Of a stretch of DNA of 41,000 nt, positions 32,156 through 41,000 are shown one piece after another. Under the pieces are notes generated by a model that ran no database searches, was not told the DNA's origin, and was given only the letters and a program-made list of their open reading frames with translations. Source of the stretch: Glandiceps talaboti (Eukaryota > Hemichordata > Enteropneusta > Spengelidae); NCBI RefSeq assembly GCF_964340395.1, contig NC_135558.1:16974771-17015770 (forward strand). Direction: 5' to 3'. Position numbers and translations under genes: made by a program. Position 1 is the first letter of the stretch, and every line of letters starts with the position of its first letter.

Positions 32156-32701
32156 CAGTTAATGACACATATCGAGTCACTGTATAACAAATATACGTTA
32201 TTCCTCAATTGTTTCACATGAATTTTTTTCAAGTAGGATGTCGTAATGAAATTAAAAATCCAGAATAAACATCAGATCCTCATCAATGTTTATTTACTAG
32301 ATGTACTTGACATTTAATATTAGTTTTATTGGATGCCGCCTGTATTTCCACATAAAATACAACAATTAAAATTGATTTAAACACTGTATTAATGTTTCTA
32401 TGTTGTAGTGTATAGTGAGATTATGAATGTACTTCAACCCCACCCCCACCCCATGAATCATTTCATAGTCTTTCGCTTGCTAATTAATTTTACCAAATTC
32501 GAACATCAATAATAATGCATCATAACTTTGACGATTCTTCATCCAGACATTCCCAGGGATATGTCCAAAAAACCTTCCCAAATATGACCAATCCCCACTA
32601 TATATTTGAATTTTTCAACCAGAAATCACCCTATACCTCTATTACATTCGATCTGATCACTTTTCCTAGTATACACACATACATGTGTATACACATCCCA
32701 T

Positions 32702-33032
32702 ACAAACCAATATAAAAACAGCGAAATTACACAAAATAGAATGATGGAAAAGGTGAAAATCGGGAAAAAATAGAAGCCAAAAAAAAATTGTCTTGATCGC
32801 TGGCAAAAACTAAAAAATCAGCTGATCCGCCAAAAGTTGCCAACACAGCCAACAAGATCAGCTGACTTCAAATATCATAATATTAGCTACTGCGATATGA
32901 TCATCTGGTTTTTTAGTTTTTGCCAGCGTTCAAAACAAATTTGTTTGTTTTTCTGACTTTTATTTTTTTTCACGATTTTCACCCTTTCCATCATTCTATT
33001 TGTGTAATTTCGCTGTTTTTGTATTGGTTTGT
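32702..33032. mobile_element. Foldback element with long inverted arms
   Basis: The left arm begins acaaaccaatataaaaac and the right arm ends gtattggtttgt. About 60 bases near each end pair almost perfectly, and further arms (cgctggcaaaaactaaaaaa and complement) pair inside. No coding frame. Confidence 0.8.
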
Positions 33033-33702
33033 CTTATTCATTACCAATCTCACACCTTTTTATTGGTTCCCTTGACAACAGGAATCGGTGCTAACAACAA
33101 AAGTGTACTTACTGCAACAAGAGGGCGCACTAGTCCATATGTACAGAGGAGGATACAAATCTTCCTCACAAAGTACATTGACGTCATTGTGTACGTCTGT
33201 AAACATTTTTCAACCGTTTCTTTATTACTGTTGACATGATCGATTTAACTTGAAACAACATGTTTCTAAGCTTCAGTGTATCTGTACATGCAAAACTATA
33301 ATGGCCGATTCAGAAGGTCAACTTCACAATGGGTTTTCGCCAGAATGCGACTTTGACTATTCCGTCAGATAATAAAGCATAGAGGAATACTGTCCAGCCT
33401 TAGCATGTGATGGTATAATTCAACCATATTCCTTTGGACCGGACACTAGCAGTAATGATAGTTTGTCTGTGGTGAATCTAGTGGGGAAGATAATGGTCAA
33501 CCACAAAGACTGAATGACAGTGTTTGATATTTTTTTTTAAATCTATGTAGACTTCACATAAAGATGTTGTCGTCGATAGTACACATTATATGTAATGGTA
33601 TACCTGTACTTAAATGTTCATCATGCAAGTTTAATGTTTGTTTCTGACTATGCCTTGCTGTCTTGTACGGGATGCTGATAACAGTCGTCACTTTCCGTTA
33701 AG

Positions 33703-33759
33703 AATACATACATACATACATACATACATACATACATACATACATACATACATACATAC

Positions 33760-33790
<31 letters not shown>

Positions 33791-33890
33791 CGTACATACA
33801 CACATACATGTATGTGTGTATGTGTGTATGTATGTATGTATGTATGTATGTATGTATGTATGTATGTATGTATGTATGTATGTATGTATT
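33703..33890. repeat. Palindromic (CATA)n-(TATG)n array
   Basis: A CATA run is followed, after about 20 mixed bases, by its own complement (TATG run). The whole array can fold into one long hairpin. Confidence 0.9.
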
Positions 33891-34209
33891 GTACTTCTAA
33901 AAATGGATGCAAGATTTTCGCTTTTAGAGTCGAAAAGAGATAATGTCATAGTGTTCTATTGCTCTATTCGGCAACATTCCAAAGCAGAAATGTCACTTGA
34001 TAATATCTGTTGTTCTGCCAGACAAGCATGATACATTAAACTTCTATAAACGGATCCGATACTTTCACTATAACAATGGAAAGGGGATACTGTCAAAAGT
34101 TTCAGTTTAGAAAAAAAAACTATTTTGTTTAGATAAAGGTAGTCGAAACAGAAGTTAAATGGAACCATATAAAAAACTGAAATAAAACTTGATATACAAA
34201 GTAATAGTC

Positions 34210-34210
<1 letters not shown>

Positions 34211-34240
<30 letters not shown>

Positions 34241-34505
34241 TGTATGTATATATGTATGTGTGTATGTACTATGTATGTATGTGTATGTGTGTGTATGTAT
34301 GTATGTATGTATGTATGTATGTATGCATGCATGTGTGACTATGCATGCATGTATGTATGTATGTATGTATGTATGTATGTATGTATGTATGTATGTATGT
34401 ATGTATGTATGTATGTATGTATGTATGTATGTATGACTGCATGCATGTATGTATGTATGTATGTATGTATGTATGTATGTATGTATGTATGTATGTGTGT
34501 GTATG

Positions 34506-34539
<34 letters not shown>

Positions 34540-34637
34540 TGTATGTATGTATGTATGTATGACTGCATGCATGTATGTATGTATGTATGTATGTATGTAT
34601 GTATGTATGTATGTATGTATGTATGTATGTGTGTATG

Positions 34638-34671
<34 letters not shown>

Positions 34672-35341
34672 TGTATGTATGTATGTATGTATGTATGTAT
34701 GTATGTATGTATGTATGTGTATTTGTGTGTGTATGTATGTATGTATGTATGTATGTATGTATGTATGTATGCATGCATGCATGCATGCATGCATGTATGC
34801 ATGTATGCATGTATGTATGTATGTATGTATGTATGTATGTATGTATGTATGTATGTATGTGTGTGTATGTATATATGCATGCATGTATGTATGTATGTAT
34901 GTACATGTATGTATGTATGTATGTATGTATGTATGTATGTATGTATGTATGTATGCATGTATGTATGTATGCATGCATGTATGTATGTATGTATGTATGT
35001 ATGTATGTATGTATGTATGTATGTATGTATGCATGTATGCATGCATGTATGTATGCATGTATGCATGTATGTATGTATGTATGTATGTATGTATGTATGT
35101 ATGTATGTATGTGTGTGTGTGTGTATGTATGCATGTATGTATGTATGTATGTATGTATGTATGTATGTATGTATGCATGTATGTATATGTGTGTATGTAT
35201 GTATGTATGTATGTATGTATGTATGTATGTATGTATGTATGTATGCATGTATGTATGTATGCGTGTATGCATGTATGTATGTATGTATGTATGTATGTAT
35301 GTATGTATGTATTTATGTATGTATGTATGTATGTATGTATG

Positions 35342-35370
<29 letters not shown>
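34211..35370 (+). repeat. 1.16 kb (TATG)n array with variant blocks
   Basis: Nearly continuous TATG repeats with scattered tgtgtgtatgtatata and gactgcatgcatg variants. Some variants recur about 126-132 bases apart. The long Tyr-Val-Cys-Met and Ile-His-Thr-Tyr frames on both strands are artefacts. Confidence 0.95.
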
Positions 35371-35372
<2 letters not shown>

Positions 35373-37847
35373 TAGTCAACACAATTTCTTGAGTTTTCTC
35401 CTCTTCTTATTGTATACACGAATATTTCATTGTACGCGTGTCCTCGTTTAGCCATGGATATCTGTATTTCAAGCTGTCTCAAACGACAATCTAATGACTT
35501 GCCAATGGTCATGAAGTCATCATCATCAAGTCCCATCAAATGATAGTCTGTTTCAGGGACTGGGACAAATTGCAGAGTCTTTTTTGGTTGTCTTGTTTTG
35601 TTTTGTTTTTGTTTGTTTTGTTTTTGGTATTTTTTTGGTATTTTTTTTTTTTTTTGGGGGGGGGGGGGCGGCGGTCACAATCTTTCCTGCTAGTGAGGGA
35701 GGGCCACTATTTTTTTGTGCACTGATATGGCTTGTCACAAAGTCAGTCTCTTTGAAATCCCTTGAAAATAAAAGTACATGATTAGTACAGCAGGTGTCCT
35801 TCAATGTATGTTAAAGCTTTTTGTTCAGATTTATTTTAAACCCCTTTTGTGTTTTTTCACCGTATTTCATTCTATATTTTACAATGTAAGTAATTTCATT
35901 TGTTAGTGATTGGTGTGAAAATAAAACAGAAACTGAGTTGTTATCAGTTAGTTACATATGATGGTGAGATTTTATGACTTAATCAGCAATATGCATACTA
36001 TCTTGTACATGAATCTCCTGAAATAATGGAAAGCTATATATCAGCTAACGAGATTTTGCAAACTTATTTTTTTTTATCTCTGTGTGTGTTTATCTATAAT
36101 TGATTAAATAGATATGAGTCAATCATGATGGTTCTTATTGGCCAGTCAGCTTGGCCAGTCAGCAATCTGTTAGGTGAGTACATATTTCTTATCTAAGCCT
36201 GTGCAAACGTCATACATTTCGTGCCTTGTAACCAGCCAGGTAGGTAAGTTGAGGAATATTTCATAATAATTTCGTTGACCTTGTTAGTAATCTGATAGTA
36301 CACCCCTCCCCCTCCCCGGAAAATACCCTTGTCAGAATTTTTAGAAACTGCTTTTTTTTCAGTTGAGTTTTGTTTAGACGATAATTTTCATTAATAAGGT
36401 CGTTATTGTTTCAAAAGACAATAGCTATTGACAGAAATCACAGTGGATGTGTGCATCCAGGGTTTTATAATAATAATGATAACTTATGTTGGTTTTTGCA
36501 AACGTTAACGGGGGGGGGATTAAAGCGTTTCAGCTGTTTGTCCCGTAGTGGTAGTCTAAGCATTCACTTAAAACGTTCATATAAGGTGTAAAATAACCGT
36601 GCAATCAACCCAGTTAGTATGCGTCTTAATTTGTAAACAATGGTGCCTGCAGACGAAACCCTTTCATTCACTGTTAGCGATCAGCTGGGGTCTACCGCAG
36701 ACCACTTCTCTAACATAGTCTGACGGTCTACCCGGTACCCATCCCGCTCTTTTACCCGTAAAAATCAACAATTTGGAGAAATACGAGCTCTCATTAACCA
36801 CAGTAAGTAATCGGCTAGTATGGAAGTACGTAGGAAGGACATATAAACTAACTAGTTTGACTCCACTCGGGAGGCAATACCCGTTACAGGAAAGCAGTTC
36901 TGAAGAACTTGTTGAGATTAAAGTGATATCTTACGAAATGGCGGAGACAAACTCACCATTATATATACTCCTGGTTACATTTAGTGACAAAGAAGTACAT
37001 GTATATGTTTTTGAGATATGAGGTGCAAAATGTATGGAAACGATCTGTCAAAAATGATCGATGCCTCGAATGTGGGTAAAGAAATAACACAAACGGGTAA
37101 ACTGTCTCAGAATAATATTCTATACATCGAATCAATGAAAACAGATGATCCATCTATATCATGCAAGGAATGAAGCAGCAACTGACACTTTTCGCGATCA
37201 GTACGTGACATGTGTCTTTTGATGACGGTACGCTATGCAGGGCCGTCCAAGTTCAACCACGGGCCATGGACATTGAAAGGAGTAATGAGAGTCGCGGAAC
37301 AAAAAATTGAAACTTAATAGAAAAGTAACTCTGGTAAAGTGATTGTTAACTTATTAATAATATATATAATTCCCGTTCATTTTCCTTTCCTACAAAGAAA
37401 TATGTTTTCTGTCGATTAGTTGTTGTGTCTTTGATTACATGACGTGTCGCTCATATTGGTATACTGTCTGGAAATGAAATTACCTTCTGTGAAATGGACT
37501 CCAGATTCAAAATGTATTGAAGTCTTTTTTTAGACTTTTTTATCACTGTTTGGTGGCACATTCAGACAGTAGTGTACTTGGACCACGGATACCATGCTTG
37601 GACTGGGGCATAGTCTGACTAGTACGCAATATGTATCATATCATACGCGATATGCTTGTACAGCCATTGGAATTAATTTTGAACCGAGTTCTCCTGATTC
37701 TGTCAAAGTACCGACTAATGTGTGACCAACGAAAGCTCATCATGACAGTAATTTTCAAACTTTCAATGACAAAGTTCTTCCGTTGCATGGTTGATACAAT
37801 GGATCGCCTACCTAGATATATCAATTGCATCACTTACGCACTAACTG

Positions 37848-38183
37848 TTATTTTAGACCTGATACGAACGTTAGTTCTAATTGAACTTTGTGCTTTACAA
37901 TTATTACTCCTTGCACGGATCTATAGCAGCACAACGACTTTACTTCCTCAACTCCCTGGGGAGCATACAATCCATTACAGCCTCTATAAGCGCATAGGAT
38001 TAAAGAATTCGCATTGCAACCTCTATCTACCAGGTCCCCAATTATACAGCTGGGTTGACAATCGTGGTTCAAATCTTGCCCAATTAAGGGCAGTATTCTG
38101 AAACGAACAGCAGCGACGGGGTTCGAACCTGCAACCTGTAGATTCAAAGCCTCTCTAACCATTCGCACATCATGACTCCACAA
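37848..38183 (-). mobile_element. tRNA-derived SINE
   Basis: On the minus strand it begins with a tRNA-like head: a box A-like gcgaatggttagag and a perfect box B ggttcgaacc (around 38120-38130). A body follows containing tcaacccagctgtataattg, ggacctgg and a ttgtaaagcac stretch near the 3' end. The order (tRNA head, conserved core, tail) is that of invertebrate SINEs. Confidence 0.75.
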
Positions 38184-38802
38184 ATGTAGATATAATGTAG
38201 GTTTAAATGTCCACGATTACGGACTAAACACGGCATTTGGATTTTAATCAGACTATGAAGTTGTGTTTGACACCTTACAACCAATCAGCATACGGTTTAA
38301 TATATACATATACTCGGTTAGGTACATTGTAACTGATATCATTGTATTTATCCGTGCATTTTATGAACTCAAGAATGCTAGCGAGACTATTTTACTACCA
38401 TGATGGTAAATAGAACTTTATAAATAAGGCTATAATTCACGAACGGGAGCGTCAAGAACGGACACAGTGTCTTTACTCAGTAACTTAAGACAGGGAATAT
38501 ATTCAGAATATGATAAGTTCCTCTTTACCGTCAATAACAAGAGGGGAGAAAATGAAAATCTGTTTTATTATACTACGAAAAGAAACAAATTGCAATGTTT
38601 TTCACATGCTCACTGGTTTTAACATCGATCGCACACGATCGCGATTTCTAATGTCTTTCTAGACTGACACAAGTCCCATTTGGAGAAATACTTTTACTTT
38701 TATTTTTATTTTTTTCATAAATCTTCAAATGTTTTAGCTTAGACCATATATTTTTTCTATAGTGGTATTTCAGTCGGATATGTATACGCGTTCATCCGAC
38801 TA

Positions 38803-38860
38803 GTATCTCACTCACTCACTCACTCACTCACTCACTCACTCACTCACTCACTCACTCACT
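38803..38860 (+). repeat. (CTCA)n microsatellite
   Basis: A tetranucleotide run about 170 bases before the first coding exon of LU-kringle gene 3. Confidence 0.9.
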
Positions 38861-39051
38861 TTATTAAAATGGATGTGAATCACCCTCTGCAAGAGACTGA
38901 CACAGGAAACAATTGTATTACAATGTATATAAATCCACTCTGCAATAGCCATATACACGAAACAGTTACATCCATCGATCTGTTCTGACTTATATTCCTC
39001 ACTTTCTTGTGCTGTATTACCATTACAGAGTAGCAGCAAACTGGCATAACC

Positions 39052-40247
39052 ATGGAACACTTGAGACTGATTGTGATGGTGCTAAGTAAGTACGACATCT
39101 TGGATAAATTACGATTTAAATATTCGGGTGCTATAAAGTGTTATAACACTTGTTTCCGTTCAATAAGTGAAAGTCATTAACGTTTCCACTTTCAAAATCT
39201 GGTTGTAGAAAAGGATATCAATATTATAGGACTGTAAATAAAAATATTGGTTTCGGCATCTGACAGTAAGCCCCCCCCCCCCCCCGTCCCCAAAAGTGTA
39301 CCGATTTGGAACAAGTTACTCCCCACCCGGGAAGATACGATGGTGCCATAAAACAGGCTGTGGTCCCATTGCATGGAACTGGACATTTCAGCGATTCGGA
39401 AATCAGTAATGGTCAAGTATAACTGACAAAAATAAGGATGAACAAGTAATGACGTACCTATTTCACGGTTGTTTTATTAATTATGCAAATATTTCATTAA
39501 AACTGTAAATTACATCCACAAATTTCAAAGGATATTTGCGCTTTGTTATGGTTAATATATGTACTAAATGATATCGAAATTGAAGTACGCATTCTCAAGA
39601 TATCGAAAATCATTAATTATGCAAATTATTTATTAAAACTGTATCAACAAACTTTATAGGACATCTACACTTTATTATGGTTAATATATATTGAAATTGA
39701 AGCTTGCATTCCAAAGGTACAGCCTAATTACTGAAAATAATTAATTATGCACATTATTCATTAAAACTGTAAGCTACAATGACAAACTTTATAGGCGCTT
39801 TTTCAATGGTCAGTGTATGTACTACATTATGTTGAAATTGACGAATGTATTCTTAAGATATTACCAAATTACCGAAAATTATTAATTATGCAAATTATTC
39901 ATTAAATCTTTAAGGTAAATCAGCACACTTTGTAAGACATAAGCGCTTTCCCATGGTTAATGTATGAACCAAAATATATTGAATTTGAAGTATGCATTCC
40001 AAAGATATAACATAATACTAACAAAATATTGTTTAATTAGTCGATTTCATTGATATGCAAATTGACCTAATGGACATGAACCGATATCGTTCAAAAACTA
40101 ATCGGTTCTCGCCATTACCCTTAACATTATATGTACCAAATTTCATTATAATTGAGCCAACCGTTTTTAAGAAAATGATGACACAGAACAGACGGACGGA
40201 CGGACGGACGGACGGACAAACAAATAGACAGACACGTACAGACACGT

Positions 40248-40293
<46 letters not shown>

Positions 40294-40518
40294 CGCCATT
40301 TTAATACCTCCCCTTATTACGGGAGGTAAAAACAGTCGAAAACTCGCAACTCTCGTCTGATTCTTTACATTGTGTTTTCTTTTTCTCACATAGTTGTCTC
40401 ATATGCAAGTAGCACGTTGGCGCTCAACTGTTCCACGACTTCTTGTGTTAAAGTACTCGGGATAGGTCCATGTGCCACTGGTCAGGATGCATGTACTGGT
40501 GCGAACGCAATGTGCTGG
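39052..40518 (+). CDS. LU-kringle gene 3, 5' part, cut by window end
   Basis: The first coding exon (39052-39085 within 39029-39085; acceptor attacag, donor gtaagt) encodes MEHLRLIVMVL. The second (40394-40518; acceptor cacatag, donor gtaagt) encodes the signal-peptide end and LNCSTTSCVKVLGIGPC through NAMCW. Lengths (34 and 125 coding bases), phases and cysteine positions equal those of gene 1. Nothing like the third LU exon appears before 41000, so the remaining exons should lie beyond the window. Whether this copy carries a kringle cannot be told here. Confidence 0.88.
39430..40330 (+). repeat. Dispersed repeat, family E, copy 2, with internal tandem units
   Basis: Four or more units of about 125-145 bases each start near an attaattatgcaaat core (about 39477, 39612, 39740, 39881). 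The array ends with ggttctcgccattaccctta, attgagccaaccgttttt, an (ACGG)n(ACAG)n tail and a small acctcccc...gggaggt hairpin. The 3' part matches 9670-9800. It lies in the first coding intron of LU-kringle gene 3. Confidence 0.7.
40394..40518 (+). CDS. LU-kringle gene 3, exon 3 (first half of LU domain)
   Basis: The 125 nt exon enters in phase 1 and leaves in phase 0. Cysteines match gene 1 (CSTTSC, GPC, DAC, MCW). It starts about 60 bases after the end of a dispersed repeat. Confidence 0.9.
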
Positions 40519-41000
40519 GTAAGTATTTTTGTCAGCCGTCCATCTAGGTTCTGGCGGTCTTATTTAATTCACATCTCCTAGAGACGTGTGTGAAAATTGG
40601 AGTGAAACACTGAAAAGAAAATATGAGTTCGTGTATCATGAATCCAGAAAGGACTTTTTATATTAATTGAAAGTATGCCTTTTAGCAGAATCTCTTAAAT
40701 TTGTATTGTACGGTGTGCTCAGTTACTTTTTATTTCACCGATATTGTTCAATTAGTATGTAAACATTTGATACATTGGCGTTTACCAGTTAGATACTACA
40801 TCAAACTGAAATGACGTTGACGACTAACGTCACACAGTTTTATGCTCATGTCAAAGTATACACTTAGAGCTGAGCTATATCGAAACACCTAGCCCCTGTT
40901 TCCTTCATCCACCACGACTCCGTGGAAGTTGCCCTCCCCCTGCTTCTGTAATTACCCTTTCATTAATGTCCTAAGTTACATAACGCATGGTTATGGCTGG
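40519..41000. other. Start of intron 3 of LU-kringle gene 3
   Basis: No exon, repeat array or recognisable element is visible in these 480 bases. The third LU exon should follow beyond the window, judging from introns of 520-780 bases at this position in genes 1 and 2. Confidence 0.6.

Larger units (their letters stand above)
31776..39028. other. Intergenic region between LU-kringle genes 2 and 3
   Basis: No supportable gene. It contains a family B element, a foldback element (32702-33032), a palindromic CATA/TATG array, a 1.16 kb TATG array, a G/T-rich run (about 35580-35670) and a SINE. Open frames at 36773-37021 and 37631-38101 are not recognised as proteins; the second overlaps the SINE. 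Confidence 0.65.

Noticed and set aside
34208-35539. Long open frames (up to 443 codons) on both strands
   Set aside because: They consist only of Tyr-Ile-His-Thr or Tyr-Val-Cys-Met periods from the TATG array, in several frames at once.
35580-35670. G/T-rich run with poly-G as a regulatory element
   Set aside because: Simple low-complexity sequence; the minus-strand Lys/Thr/Pro frame is an artefact.
36131-36175. ATG-started mini-exon ending TTAG/gtgagt, like the signal-peptide exons of the LU-kringle genes
   Set aside because: The encoded peptide (MVLIGQSAWPVSNLL) derives from a short duplicated ttggccagtcagc and no following LU exon is found nearby.
36773-37021. 82-codon open frame
   Set aside because: The composition is plausible but there is no recognisable domain, start context or splice site, and no paralogue in the window.
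37631-38101. 156-codon hydrophobic frame as a membrane protein gene
   Set aside because: Its second half overlaps the SINE on the opposite strand, there are no splice or promoter signals, and I recognise no family.

Overview
This is a eukaryotic, intron-rich and fairly AT-rich window. It has GT-AG introns of 0.2-4 kb, very long microsatellites, many small inverted-repeat transposons, a tRNA-derived SINE and hammerhead-ribozyme-bearing repeats. It looks like a marine invertebrate. An invertebrate deuterostome (hemichordate or cephalochordate) or a lophotrochozoan would fit, and I cannot decide between them from the sequence alone. No bacterial operon structure is present. Almost all long open frames are microsatellite read-through.

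Region 1 (1-15456, + strand) holds the 3' part of a DUF885-family gene, a predicted metallopeptidase-like protein with motif HEGEPGHH. The window carries 14 recognisable exon units. The exon with the metal-binding motif is present as three intact tandem copies (5201-5369, 6740-6911, 8271-8442) plus a dead fourth copy (10010-10180). A downstream exon exists in two intact copies (11689-11863, 13158-13332). All intact copies have lengths of 1 modulo 3 and identical splice phases. Only one copy of each can therefore be used per transcript, which predicts up to 3 x 2 mutually exclusive isoforms. The N-terminal half of the gene lies upstream of the window.

Region 2 (about 18845-41000, + strand) is a tandem array of three paralogous genes for small secreted proteins: two complete (19408-24796, 29200-31775) and one cut by the window end (39052-40518). 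Each complete gene encodes 210 residues: a signal peptide, the first part of a Ly6/uPAR (LU, three-finger) domain, a complete kringle domain, the last part of the LU domain ending in CC-x4-CN, and a hydrophobic tail suggesting a GPI anchor. The kringle is thus nested inside a loop of the LU domain and is carried on a single symmetric phase 1-1 exon. Skipping it would restore a plain LU protein. This nested architecture is the most striking feature of the window.

Region 3 is the repeat landscape. A well-formed hammerhead ribozyme (21484-21525, minus) and a weaker ribozyme-like palindrome lie between (TA)n tracts in intron 4 of the first LU-kringle gene. Several small inverted-repeat element families occur, some in two or three copies scattered between the DUF885 and LU-kringle regions. 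A 1.16 kb TATG array fills part of the space between the second and third LU-kringle genes. Intergenic stretches 15457-18844, 24797-29175 and 31776-39028 hold repeats and no gene I can support.
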